The notes beneath the pieces are model-generated. The model did no database searches. It worked only from the letters and a program-made list of their open reading frames with translations, and was not told the DNA's origin. Shown here piece by piece: positions 1 through 7,953 of a stretch of 64,000 nt of DNA. Numbering within the stretch: position 1 is the stretch's first letter; each line of letters starts with the position of its first letter. The position numbers were made by a program, and so were the translations under genes. This DNA comes from Kocuria marina (GTDB lineage: Bacteria > Actinomycetota > Actinomycetes > Actinomycetales > Micrococcaceae), in contig BMZV01000002.1 of assembly GCA_014652975.1 (NCBI GenBank), positions 368,561 through 432,560 of the forward strand. Reading direction: 5' to 3'.

Positions 1-56
1 GGGGGGGGGGCGGGCCGTCGGTCAGCGGAGCCGTTGATTGCTATCGCACATAGTAC

Positions 57-1121
57 CTACGGCACGCGGTGAATCCATCCCTCGGTCCCGAATTTGTGCT
101 CCACCAGCTCCCGGGCGGCGGCGAGTTCGCTGTCTGAGACCTTACCAACACCGGCCGAGTAGCGTTGCGTGAACGTGCGGGTCAGCGCCGAAATCACGTC
201 CCGGCGGGCCAGCCCCGTCTGGCGTCGCAACGGGTCCACGCGCTTCTTCGCGGAGCGGGTGCCCTTGTCCGAGAGCTTCTCCTTGCCGATGCGCAACACG
301 TCCGTCATCTTCTCGGCGTCGATGTCGTAACTCATGGTCACGTGATGCACCATCCCGCCGTTGGCGAAGCGCTTCTGCGCCGCTCCCCCGATCTTGCCCT
401 GGGGCGTGGCGATGTCGTTGAGTGGTACATAGAACGCCTCGACCCCCAGGTCCGCGAAGGCCTGCATGACCCACGCGTCCAGGAACGGGTAGGAATCCGC
501 GAAACTTATCCCGTCCACCAGGGTCTGCGGCACGTACAGCGAGTACGTGATGCAGTTACCGGCCTCCATGAACATGGCCCCACCCCCGGAGACCCGGCGT
601 ACCACCTGTATCCCGTGACGCGCGGCCCCCTCCGGGTCCACCTCGTTGCGCACGGACTGGAACGATCCGATTACCACGGCGGGCTCGTCCCAGTCCCAGA
701 TCCGCAGCGTGGGATGGCGGTGTCCCGCGCCCACCTCCTTGGCGAGAACCTCGTCCAGTGCGAGGTTCTCGAGGGTGGGGCGCACCTGCGCGGGGATCAC
801 CTCCCACGCGTGATCGGACCAGCTCGTGGCCCGGTCCAGCGCGCGGCGCACCGCGATCACCACGGCGCGTGCGTCGAAGCCGAACAGCACGGCGTCGCGC
901 GGCACGGCCGCCTCGATCCGCTTGACCATGTCCTGCGGCGACGTGTCCTCGGCCAGACCGGTCAGAGCCGCATTGATGTCCGCGAGCGCCTCGTCCGGTT
1001 CCAGGAAGAAGTCCCCGTTGATGGACACGTTCTCCAGGTGTCCGTCCGTGACGTCGAAGTCCGCGACCACCAGTTTCCCGCCGGGGACCTTGTACTCCCC
1101 GTGTGCGCTCGTCGTGTTCAT
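57..1121 (-). CDS. lipoate--protein ligase family protein, permuted domain order
   Basis: This 354-residue protein belongs to the BPL/LplA family that attaches lipoate (or a related acyl group) to a lysine of E2 or GcvH domains. The catalytic domain occupies about residues 105-350. It has the lipoyl-AMP binding signature RRVSGGGA at 175-182 followed by EAGN, and GKIGG at 242-246 with the expected binding lysine K243. Residues 1-100 (VPGGKLVV, NGDFF) look like the small accessory domain that normally follows the catalytic domain in bacterial LplA, so the order is reversed. The ATG directly abuts the stop codon of the upstream gene and has a GGAGG ribosome site inside it, which indicates translational coupling. 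Whether it is a true ligase or an octanoyl transferase cannot be told from sequence. Confidence 0.85.
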   Translation of the reverse strand: MNTTSAHGEYKVPGGKLVVADFDVTDGHLENVSINGDFFLEPDEALADINAALTGLAEDTSPQDMVKRIEAAVPRDAVLFGFDARAVVIAVRRALDRATSWSDHAWEVIPAQVRPTLENLALDEVLAKEVGAGHRHPTLRIWDWDEPAVVIGSFQSVRNEVDPEGAARHGIQVVRRVSGGGAMFMEAGNCITYSLYVPQTLVDGISFADSYPFLDAWVMQAFADLGVEAFYVPLNDIATPQGKIGGAAQKRFANGGMVHHVTMSYDIDAEKMTDVLRIGKEKLSDKGTRSAKKRVDPLRRQTGLARRDVISALTRTFTQRYSAGVGKVSDSELAAARELVEHKFGTEGWIHRVP

Positions 1122-3152
1122 TCACTGACCTCCGCTGCGTGTGGTGGCCCGGGGCACCCCCGGTGTGGCCTTCGGGGTGGGGGTCCCGTCCCCGGAGGGC
1201 GACGCGGTGGCGCTCGGCCGGGCCGTGGCGTGTTCCGTCTCGATGGTAAGCACTGTGGTGGTGCCGGCGGGCAGCGAAACCGCGAACGACGTCGCTCCCG
1301 ACCGCACCCCAGCGACCTCGGGTCGGTCGGCGGGCGGGGTGATGGGCAGGCCGTAGCCGTCCACGCTCACCGCGCCGTCGGCCGAGGAGCGTAGTGCGTT
1401 CTCCACGCTCAGGTGCACGCGCGGGTCCGCGGGGTACGACGACGTCGCCCCCGGTGCGGCGTCGTCCGTCGCCTGCTCCTCGGCTGTAGCGCCGTCGGGT
1501 GAGCCCGGGGCGTCCGCGGCGCCGCGCACCGGAGCGGTGGCGCGCCACGAGCCGCCGCGCAACTGGGACTGCGTGACGCGCTGCACCGGCCCGGGCGTGG
1601 TGACCGTGGTGGTGCGGGGGCCCGCGGTGGCCGGGTCCCGGAAGTCGGAGAGCACGAGCGAGGTGCTCCCGTCCGCGTGGGTCACCGCGAACGCCGTGAG
1701 GTCCTCGGACCCGGTGCGCGCCGGAGTCATGGTGCCCTGCGGAATGCTCGCGATCAACGCGAGCGCGAGGCCGTTGGCGCGCAGCCCGAAGCGTTCGCCG
1801 GGCGAGCCCACGGTGCCGTCCGAGCACAGCGGGGACATGGGCGGGCCACCGTGGCACGGGCCCAGGGACGAGTGCGCGGTGACCCGTTCCGCGGCGAGCG
1901 CCTGGACCCGGACGGAGTAGTCGGCCTGGTAGACGGCGGCGGCCAGGGTCTCCGTGATCTGGTTCCCGCCGGGGCACGAGGACAGCGAGGTCTCGGTGAT
2001 CCACAGCGGTACGCGGTGCTCGTCCGCCACGGAGCGGGCGCGGGAGACCAGGGCGTCCACGCGCTCGCGGGTCTGCGGGGCCACCGCGTTGGTCACCGTG
2101 GGCTTCTGCCGGGCCCACCGCGTCCCACACTCGGAGAGTGGGTATTGGTGCAGTGCGAGCGCGAAGGGAGCCGTGCCCGGGGCCTCGGCGGCGACTTCCC
2201 ACCACGGATCGGAATAGGCCCCCGGTGCCACGATGCGCAGGTGCGGAACCTTCCGGTGCACCGCGCGGGCGTAGGCGGTGAGTTGACGAGCGTAGACCGT
2301 CCGGTTCCACTCCGGTCCCTTGACGTTGAGGGGATCGTCCGAGCCCCGGTGAAACCCGTTGGGCTCGTTACCGATCATCAGCCCCACGAGCCGGTCCCCG
2401 AACGCCGCACGCGCGTGTGCGGCCAGATCCGCTGCCCGGTCCGGGTCGTAGCGAGCCAGGTTGGCGCTCAGGATCACGGACGTACCCGTGCGGTGCGCGA
2501 GTGCCGCGACGCGTTCCAGGTCCGCCGGGGTGACCTTCGTGATCTTCTCCCCCTTGTTCAGGGGCCAATTGGTGGGGATCGGTTCGTCGGTCGAGGTGAA
2601 GAAGAAGCGCCGGTCCGTGGAGTTGCCACCGAAGCGCAGGGTCGGTTCATGGAGGGACTGCAGGATCGAGATGAGGTCGTGATTGTCCTCCCCCAACCGA
2701 GGGTCCGCCAGATCCGTGGACTCCAAGGACAGCCCCACGGAACCGTGCCGGTAGTCCTCGTCCCCGGGACTCGTCCGGCCCAGCGTCACCCGCGCGGTGG
2801 GATCGTCCTTGCGGGGTGCACTGCCCGGATAGGTCTCGGGGAGGTCCCGGGCGGCCGCCACGAGGCCCGGGTCCACGGCATGCAACGGCGCATTGCGGAC
2901 CACCCCGGGAACGGGTCCGGTGGGCTCGGGTGCGGGCTTTGCGGACGGGTCGGGCTGCGGTCCCGCGCAGGCGGTCGCGCACAACAGGACGGTGCTCAGG
3001 ACGGCGAGCGCGCGGCGTCGTACCGGGAGCGTGCGGTGTGGGAGGGACGATGTGCTCGGCCCGGAGAGCGCGGGGGTCTGCGACGAACGGGACGGATCGG
3101 GTGACGGTGCGGTGCGCCCGGGGGTGACGGGAGGGCGGGGGGAGGTCCTCAC
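1122..3152 (-). CDS. GH79-like glycoside hydrolase, probable secreted lipoprotein
   Basis: A 676-residue exported protein. After a Pro/Ser-rich N-terminus come RRR, a hydrophobic segment (48-58) and ATAC with C62, a plausible lipobox. The (beta/alpha)8 domain resembles family GH79 (heparanase / beta-glucuronidase): RFGGN at 173-177, GNEPN at 261-265 with likely acid/base E263, and ITETS at 385-389 with likely nucleophile E387. The C-terminus is a beta-rich region interrupted by an Ala/Asp linker and ends in a Pro/Thr/Ser tail. The start is GTG, six bases after a TAGACT box, so it is probably leaderless; the predicted signal begins unusually far in (about residue 45). It heads a two-gene unit with the lipoate-ligase-like gene. 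The substrate is unknown; a glucuronide-containing polysaccharide is only a family-level guess. Confidence 0.75.
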   Translation of the reverse strand: MRTSPRPPVTPGRTAPSPDPSRSSQTPALSGPSTSSLPHRTLPVRRRALAVLSTVLLCATACAGPQPDPSAKPAPEPTGPVPGVVRNAPLHAVDPGLVAAARDLPETYPGSAPRKDDPTARVTLGRTSPGDEDYRHGSVGLSLESTDLADPRLGEDNHDLISILQSLHEPTLRFGGNSTDRRFFFTSTDEPIPTNWPLNKGEKITKVTPADLERVAALAHRTGTSVILSANLARYDPDRAADLAAHARAAFGDRLVGLMIGNEPNGFHRGSDDPLNVKGPEWNRTVYARQLTAYARAVHRKVPHLRIVAPGAYSDPWWEVAAEAPGTAPFALALHQYPLSECGTRWARQKPTVTNAVAPQTRERVDALVSRARSVADEHRVPLWITETSLSSCPGGNQITETLAAAVYQADYSVRVQALAAERVTAHSSLGPCHGGPPMSPLCSDGTVGSPGERFGLRANGLALALIASIPQGTMTPARTGSEDLTAFAVTHADGSTSLVLSDFRDPATAGPRTTTVTTPGPVQRVTQSQLRGGSWRATAPVRGAADAPGSPDGATAEEQATDDAAPGATSSYPADPRVHLSVENALRSSADGAVSVDGYGLPITPPADRPEVAGVRSGATSFAVSLPAGTTTVLTIETEHATARPSATASPSGDGTPTPKATPGVPRATTRSGGQ

Positions 3153-3158
3153 GGGCCC

Positions 3159-3164
3159 AGTCTA
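3159..3164 (-). promoter_or_regulatory. -10 element for GH79-like gene (leaderless)
   Basis: TAGACT on the minus strand, followed by 6 nt and then the GTG start at 3152. This spacing puts the transcription start at or next to the start codon. No clear -35 box is seen. Confidence 0.6.
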
Positions 3165-3262
3165 GCGGGGTGCGCGCGGCCCGGATCGACTGTGCGCCGC
3201 TGCGGGCGTATCATGGTGCGTTGGTGTGCCCACGTTCGGGTGCGCCGCATCCGAGCAACGCC

Positions 3263-3284
3263 GTGCCTGGCAAAATCCAGGCAC
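3263..3284 (+). promoter_or_regulatory. hairpin in the leader of rpmE2 (candidate L31 leader)
   Basis: A perfect 8-bp stem (GTGCCTGG / CCAGGCAC) with loop CAAAAT lies 18 nt before the rpmE2 ATG and just 5' of the AGAAGG ribosome site. Structured r-protein leaders for L31 are a known class in Actinobacteria; assignment to that class here is inference from position and shape. Confidence 0.5.
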
Positions 3285-3302
3285 CTACAGAAGGTTGACA
3301 CC

Positions 3303-3563
3303 ATGAAGGCTGACATTCACCCGGATTATCACCCGGTCCTGTTCCGCGATCTCGCGTCCGGCAAGGTCGTGCTGACCCGTTCCACCGCCACCTCCTCCAA
3401 GACGGAGACGTGGGAGGACGGCAACGAGTACCCCATCATCGAGGTGGAGATCTCCTCCGAGTCGCACCCGTTCTACACCGGCAAGCAGCGCATCATGGAC
3501 TCCGCCGGCCGTGTGGAGCGCTTCAACCAGCGGTTCGCGAACTTCGGGAAGTCCGGCAAGTAA
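3303..3563 (+). CDS. rpmE2: 50S ribosomal protein bL31, type B
   Basis: An 86-residue ribosomal protein beginning [12 protein letters not shown], the hallmark of bL31. It lacks the zinc-binding CxxC pairs of the type A protein and carries the longer internal insertion of the type B (YkgM-like) paralogue. Type B is typically made under zinc limitation or in some phases of growth; no convincing Zur box was seen upstream. The start was chosen at ATG 3303 because AGAAGG lies 7 nt upstream and homology begins there; an in-frame upstream ATG lacks support. A hairpin precedes the ribosome site and a strong terminator follows, so this is a monocistronic unit. Confidence 0.95.
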   Translation: MKADIHPDYHPVLFRDLASGKVVLTRSTATSSKTETWEDGNEYPIIEVEISSESHPFYTGKQRIMDSAGRVERFNQRFANFGKSGK

Positions 3564-3580
3564 GTCCGAACTTCTCCCCC

Positions 3581-3614
3581 GACGCCCGGTCCACCTTTCG
3601 GTGGGCCGGGCGTC
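3581..3614 (+). terminator. rpmE2 terminator
   Basis: A 15-bp stem (3581-3595 with 3600-3614, one G-U pair) and a TTTC loop sit 17 nt after the rpmE2 stop. The downstream T-tract is weak, as is usual in high-GC actinobacteria. Confidence 0.75.
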
Positions 3615-3759
3615 GTCGTGTGCGGGCACGTGACGACATGAAACATGTAATCGTCATCAAAATGTGATCTCTCCCCTAGGATGGTCGAGGCTCTATCCCC
3701 CCAGGTTCCGGTGCTCCCCCCTCTTTCGTGCCGGGACCACCGAAAGGTCTCCCCCACCT

Positions 3760-5760
3760 ATGAGTTCTGCACACCTGCACTCCCCCCTGCCCCCTGCCAC
3801 AACTCCCCCGTCGACTGGTTCCATGGGCGCCTTGGTGCGCCGCGCGGTCCTGCCTCTCGCGGTCACCGCCGCATTGGCACTGACCGCACAACCCGCCGTG
3901 GCCGCGCCCACCAACCCGGCCGCCGGCCCGGACGCCCCCGCCGCCACGGTGCCCTCCGATCCGCCCACCGAATCCGATCGCGTGATCGTGAAGTTCCGCG
4001 ACACGGCGGCCCCGGAGGCCGCCAAGGAGAAGGTCGTGGACACCGCCGCCCAACAGGCACTGGGTGACACCAAGACCCCCGAGGTCGAGGAACACGTCAA
4101 GCAGACCACCGCGCAAGCGGACGTCATCAAACTGGACCGCGAGTTGGACGAGTCCGAGCAGAAGGACCTCGTGCGCGAGATCGAGGCCAATCCCGCCGTC
4201 GAATACGCGGAAGCAGACCGGCTCGCCTCCGTGTCCTGGGTGCCCAACGACACCTATACCCAGTTCCAGTGGAGCCTGCTCCCCCAGCAGGGCGGCGTGA
4301 ACTTCCCCGCCGCGTGGGACATGTCCCGCGGCAACGGACAGACCATCGCCGTGCTGGACACCGGGATCACCCCGCACGGGGACCTGGACTCCAAGGTGGT
4401 GCCCGGACGGGACTTCATCAACGACACGAACCTCTCCCGAGACTACGACCTGCGTGACGCCAACCCCCGCGACGAGGGCGACTGGAGTGCTCCCGGCGAG
4501 TGCTCCGCCGGAGCCCGCAACTCCTCGTGGCACGGGACCCACGTGGCCGGTCTCGCCGCCGGTGTGACCCACAACGGGGCGGGGATCAGCGGCGCGGCAC
4601 CCGGCGCCAAGATCCTCCCCGTGCGCGTGCTCGGCAAGTGCACCAACGGGTGGGTCTCGGACATCGCGGACGGCATCTCGTGGTCCGCGGGTGCTCCCGT
4701 GGCCGGACAGCCGGCCAACCGCAATCCCGCGTCCGTGATCAACCTGTCCCTGAACTACCCGGGCCAGTGCGGAACCACGATGCAAAACGCGATCAACACC
4801 GCGGTCAGCCGTAAGGTCCCCGTGGTCGTGGCCGCAGGCAACAACTCGGTCAACGCCGGTGGCACGGCTCCCGCCAACTGCGCGAACACCATCGTGGTGG
4901 GCGCCTCGGACACCACGGGCTACACCGCCGGCTACTCCAACACCGGCGCGGTCGTGGACATCCTGGCCCCGGGCGGGACCGCCGCCAACCCCATGCTCTC
5001 CACCTTCAACTCCGGCACCACGGTCCCGGGTGCTCCTACTTACGGCAACCTCTACGGGACCTCGATGGCCACCCCGCTGGTCTCCGGCACCGTGGCGCTC
5101 ATGAAGCAGCGGGACCCCGGGATCACGCCCGCGCGGATCGAGCAGCTGCTGACCTCCACCGCGAGCGGCCCGCTGGGTTCGCTCAACCTGGACCCCGCCG
5201 CCGCCGTGCGCGCCGTCACGCCTCGCACCACCGTCCAGGCGTCCTACACCACCGCGGGTGGGATCGGTTCCAAGTGGCGTGCCACCGGTGGCGCCGCCAA
5301 GTGGGGCAACCCCGTGATGAACGAGGCCAACGCCGCCAACGGTGGTCGCTACCAGGAGTTCGTGAAGAACGGACGCAAGACCACCATTTACTGGAGCCGC
5401 TCCACGGGCGCCTACGTGGTGGAGAACCCCACGGCCATCGGTTCCAGGTTCATCGCCGCCGGCCGCGAGCGCGGCTACGGGTACCCCAGCTCGGACGAGC
5501 GCCGGGTCCCCGGCGGCGCCTACCAGCTCTTCCGCAACGGGTCCTCGCTCACCAAGGTGCTGTGGACCCCCGCCACGGGCCCTCATGCCGTGAAGGAGAC
5601 CGGCGGGATCGGTGGCGCGTGGAAACGCGCGGGCTTCGAACGCGGATGGGGTTGGCCCGTCACGGACGAGTACCGCAGCGGCGGCGAGGTGCTCCAGCGC
5701 TTCTCCAACGGCGTGACCGCCCACTGGACCCCCCAGCGCGGCGTGTGGACCACCCGCTGA
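3760..5760 (+). CDS. secreted S8 subtilisin-like serine protease with LGFP repeats
   Basis: A 666-residue exported protease. The signal peptide has MGALVRRAV followed by a hydrophobic core and a likely cleavage near AVAA (residue 49). Residues ~65-158 are an inhibitor_I9-type propeptide. The catalytic domain (~180-510) has the triad Asp200 (VLDTG), His258 (HGTHVAG) and Ser435 (GTSMATP), and the oxyanion Asn361 (AAGNNS). The C-terminus (~525-666) holds about three LGFP repeats, modules associated with cell-wall or mycolate-layer proteins, so the protease may act at the cell surface. The ATG at 3760 follows AAAGG by 12 nt and is preferred to an upstream ATG at 3664, which would add a Cys/Arg-rich tail before the signal. 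It is monocistronic with a strong terminator. Confidence 0.93.
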   Translation: MSSAHLHSPLPPATTPPSTGSMGALVRRAVLPLAVTAALALTAQPAVAAPTNPAAGPDAPAATVPSDPPTESDRVIVKFRDTAAPEAAKEKVVDTAAQQALGDTKTPEVEEHVKQTTAQADVIKLDRELDESEQKDLVREIEANPAVEYAEADRLASVSWVPNDTYTQFQWSLLPQQGGVNFPAAWDMSRGNGQTIAVLDTGITPHGDLDSKVVPGRDFINDTNLSRDYDLRDANPRDEGDWSAPGECSAGARNSSWHGTHVAGLAAGVTHNGAGISGAAPGAKILPVRVLGKCTNGWVSDIADGISWSAGAPVAGQPANRNPASVINLSLNYPGQCGTTMQNAINTAVSRKVPVVVAAGNNSVNAGGTAPANCANTIVVGASDTTGYTAGYSNTGAVVDILAPGGTAANPMLSTFNSGTTVPGAPTYGNLYGTSMATPLVSGTVALMKQRDPGITPARIEQLLTSTASGPLGSLNLDPAAAVRAVTPRTTVQASYTTAGGIGSKWRATGGAAKWGNPVMNEANAANGGRYQEFVKNGRKTTIYWSRSTGAYVVENPTAIGSRFIAAGRERGYGYPSSDERRVPGGAYQLFRNGSSLTKVLWTPATGPHAVKETGGIGGAWKRAGFERGWGWPVTDEYRSGGEVLQRFSNGVTAHWTPQRGVWTTR

Positions 5761-5804
5761 CCCCTCCCCCGGTCGCCCCTCCCACGTGAGGGACATCGAC
5801 AACG

Positions 5805-5842
5805 CCGCAGGGCGGTTCCCTTCCCGGGGAACCGCCCTGCGG
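5805..5842 (+). terminator. terminator downstream of the subtilase
   Basis: A perfect 16-bp inverted repeat (5805-5820 with 5827-5842) with a 6-nt loop begins 44 nt after the protease stop. It lies between convergent genes and may act in both directions. Confidence 0.85.
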
Positions 5843-6113
5843 TCATTCCCAGCCCTTATCCGCCGACGGCGCACTGCCACCTCTGCGCCTCGCGCAGCTC
5901 CCAGCTACCACCGCGCCGTCCAGCAACTCCGAGGCACTCCGAGGACACCCGGGCAACTCCTAGGCACTCCGAGGCCACGAAAGACCCCCGCGAATGGCCT
6001 CGGGGTGCCCAGAAACTCGTGGGTGGCCTTAGGGTGCCTGGAAGTTCATGGGTGGACATGCGGTGCGGGGCAGCAAGATGGGCCAGGATGGCACCCGGAC
6101 GAAATCGCGACGG
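5843..6113. other. non-coding convergent intergenic stretch
   Basis: About 270 bp between the protease terminator and the stop of the SpoU methyltransferase. No convincing gene is present on either strand. The central part (5923-6052) holds the repeat quartet listed separately; the flanks show nothing recognisable. Confidence 0.6.
5923..6052. repeat. four ~29-30 bp imperfect repeats in two inverted pairs
   Basis: Two direct copies (5923-5948 and 5953-5978, period 30) share GCAACTCC-N-AGGCACTCCGAGG. Two more copies (5995-6023 and 6024-6052, period 29) share TGGCCT-N2-GGGTGCC and a GAA-GTTC-like tail. The second pair is the approximate reverse complement of the first. The stretch at 5962-5976 (GGCACTCCGAGGCCA) is complementary to 5995-6009 except for one base, so a long hairpin or cruciform is possible. 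It looks like a small dispersed-repeat element; the family is not recognised. Confidence 0.7.
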
Positions 6114-6950
6114 TCACCCTCGCGGGCGGGTCTCCCAGAACGCCACCGCGCTCGCCGCGGCCACGTTGAGCGAGTCCACGCCGTGGCTCATGGGGATGAT
6201 CACGTGCCGCTCGGCGTGATGCAGCGTGGCCGCGCTCAGCCCCTGGCCCTCGGTCCCGAGGATCAACGCCAACTTCTCCGGGTGCTCGGCCGCGAGCTCG
6301 TCCACCGTGACGGCGTCGTCGGACAGGGCGAGGGCCGCCGTGAGGAACCCTGCATCCTTGACCTGCTGCAGATCCGCGGTCCAGTGCTCCAGGCGCACCC
6401 ACGGGACCTGGAACACGGTTCCCATGGACACCCGCACGGCACGGCGGTAGAGCGGGTCGGCACAGCGCGGGGTGACCAGAACGGCGTCGACGTCCAGGGC
6501 CGCGGCGGAACGGAAGATCGCGCCCACATTGGTGTGGTCCACGATGTCCTCGAGGATCGCCACGCGCCGTGACCGTGCGAGGACCTCGGTGAGCTCGAGG
6601 GACTCGGGGCGCTGCATGGCCGCGATCGCGCCGCGATGCAGGTGGAACCCGGTGATCTGCTCGAGCACCTCGTCGGAGCCCACGTACACGGGCACGTCGT
6701 AGCGTTCGAGCACGTCGCGCAGCCCCTCAACCCACTTTTCGGCCATAAAGAACGAGCGCGGCCGGTGGCCGGCGTCGAGCGCTCTCCGCAGCACCTTGGA
6801 CGATTCCGCGAGGTAGAGCCCGCGCTCGGGTTCCAGCCGACGCCGCAGGGCCACGTCCGTGAGGCTCGTGTAGTCGGACACGCGCGGGTCCGCGGGGTCG
6901 GTCAGCGGGACGATGCGTTCGGACAGGGGCGCGGGAGTGCTCACGGACAT
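6114..6950 (-). CDS. TrmH/SpoU family RNA 2'-O-methyltransferase
   Basis: A 278-residue SPOUT methyltransferase. An N-terminal substrate-binding region (residues 1-105) precedes the knotted SAM-binding domain, which has the family motifs near EDIVDHTNVGAIFRSA (motif 1), the LILGTEGQGLS region (motif 2), and IPMSHGVDSLNVAAASAV (motif 3). Proteins of this length transfer methyl from SAM to a ribose 2'-OH in rRNA or tRNA; the target nucleotide cannot be predicted. It is transcribed separately from the downstream-numbered genes, with an 88-bp gap to the TauE-like gene. No canonical ribosome site is clear before the ATG. Confidence 0.9.
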   Translation of the reverse strand: MSVSTPAPLSERIVPLTDPADPRVSDYTSLTDVALRRRLEPERGLYLAESSKVLRRALDAGHRPRSFFMAEKWVEGLRDVLERYDVPVYVGSDEVLEQITGFHLHRGAIAAMQRPESLELTEVLARSRRVAILEDIVDHTNVGAIFRSAAALDVDAVLVTPRCADPLYRRAVRVSMGTVFQVPWVRLEHWTADLQQVKDAGFLTAALALSDDAVTVDELAAEHPEKLALILGTEGQGLSAATLHHAERHVIIPMSHGVDSLNVAAASAVAFWETRPRG

Positions 6951-7038
6951 CCTGGGAATCGGAGGAACAAGGCTTTGAACGGACTGGGTTTCGGAAGAAC
7001 GGGACCCGTCGGACGACAGGAGGGGGGACGAGGAAGGG

Positions 7039-7944
7039 TCAGAACAACTGGGAAACCATGTTGGTCAGCGCCACGAGACCGAGGACCACGATCACGGCAC
7101 GCAGCGCCACCGGGGACAGCCGCTTACCGATCTTGGCGCCCAGCCACGACCCCAGAGTGGAGCTCAGGGCGATGAACACCACGACCCACCAGTTGATCCG
7201 GTCGAATGCGAGCAGCACGTAGGACACCGCCGCCACGATGTTCACCGCCGCGACCAGGGCGTTCTTGACCGCGTTCGCCGATTGCAGCGGGGCCAGCAGG
7301 AACACACCCAGGATGCCCACGAGCAACACGCCCTGCGCGGCCACGAAGTACCCGCCGTAGATGCCTGCGAAAAACACGAGCACGTACAACATCAAGGGTT
7401 GCTTGGACCGGTCCACGGCCTCGGTGTCCGTGGCCGTCTCCCCCGCCTGCGGGGCATCCAGGCCGCCGGCCGCGGCGTCCCGGGCCTGACGTTCCTTGCG
7501 CTCGCGGACCTTGGCCTGGAGCGTGGGTTGGAATACCACGAACAGCAGCGCGACCACGATCAGCACGGGCGCGGCCACACCGAAGACTTCCTCGGGCAGG
7601 TGCAGCAGCAGGGAAGCGCCGATCACACCGCCCAGGATCGAGCACGGCAGCAGTTTCAACAGCGTGCGGGTCAGCCCACGCAGTTCACTGCGGTAGCTCC
7701 ACGCGCCGGTGAGGTTACCGGCGATCAGCCCCATGGCGTTGGACATGGACGCCGTGACCGGGGGAACCCCCATGGTCACGAGCACCGGGAACGTCACGAG
7801 CGTGCCGGACCCCACGATGGTGTTGATCGTCCCGGCCCATAACCCGGCCACGAGGATCAGCAGCACCTGCCACCACTCGAAGCCCACGGTCCCGCCGGAA
7901 CCGAAGAACTCCGCGGGGACCATGGCGGAAGACAGTGTCAGCAT
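7039..7944 (-). CDS. TauE/SafE family sulfite/organoanion exporter
   Basis: A 301-residue integral membrane protein with about eight hydrophobic segments and the two repeated halves typical of the TauE/SafE (DUF81) family. These proteins are implicated in export of sulfite, sulfoacetate or related organic anions. A charged cytoplasmic loop lies around residues 135-170 (KVRERKERQARD). It starts 9 bp after the stop of the ABC ATPase gene and is probably in the same mRNA, but that does not establish a shared function. No Shine-Dalgarno sequence is visible before ATG 7944; a second ATG at residue 8 is possible. Confidence 0.88.
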   Translation of the reverse strand: MLTLSSAMVPAEFFGSGGTVGFEWWQVLLILVAGLWAGTINTIVGSGTLVTFPVLVTMGVPPVTASMSNAMGLIAGNLTGAWSYRSELRGLTRTLLKLLPCSILGGVIGASLLLHLPEEVFGVAAPVLIVVALLFVVFQPTLQAKVRERKERQARDAAAGGLDAPQAGETATDTEAVDRSKQPLMLYVLVFFAGIYGGYFVAAQGVLLVGILGVFLLAPLQSANAVKNALVAAVNIVAAVSYVLLAFDRINWWVVVFIALSSTLGSWLGAKIGKRLSPVALRAVIVVLGLVALTNMVSQLF

Positions 7945-7953
7945 GGAGGCGGA

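Noticed and set aside
165-1394. Long open frame on the plus strand opposite the lipoate-ligase gene
   Set aside because: It is an Arg/His/Gly-rich antisense frame typical of high-GC codon bias; the minus-strand protein has clear family motifs.
3664-3759. Upstream ATG of the subtilase
   Set aside because: It would place 32 Arg/Cys/Pro-rich residues ahead and lies before the AAAGG site; the later ATG fits better.
3676-5880. Long minus-strand open frame opposite the subtilase
   Set aside because: Low-complexity Gly/Val/His composition, no family match, and it is antisense to a certain protease.
5923-6052. Possible CRISPR array
   Set aside because: Only four units, adjacent with no distinct spacers, in two opposite orientations, and no cas genes in the window.
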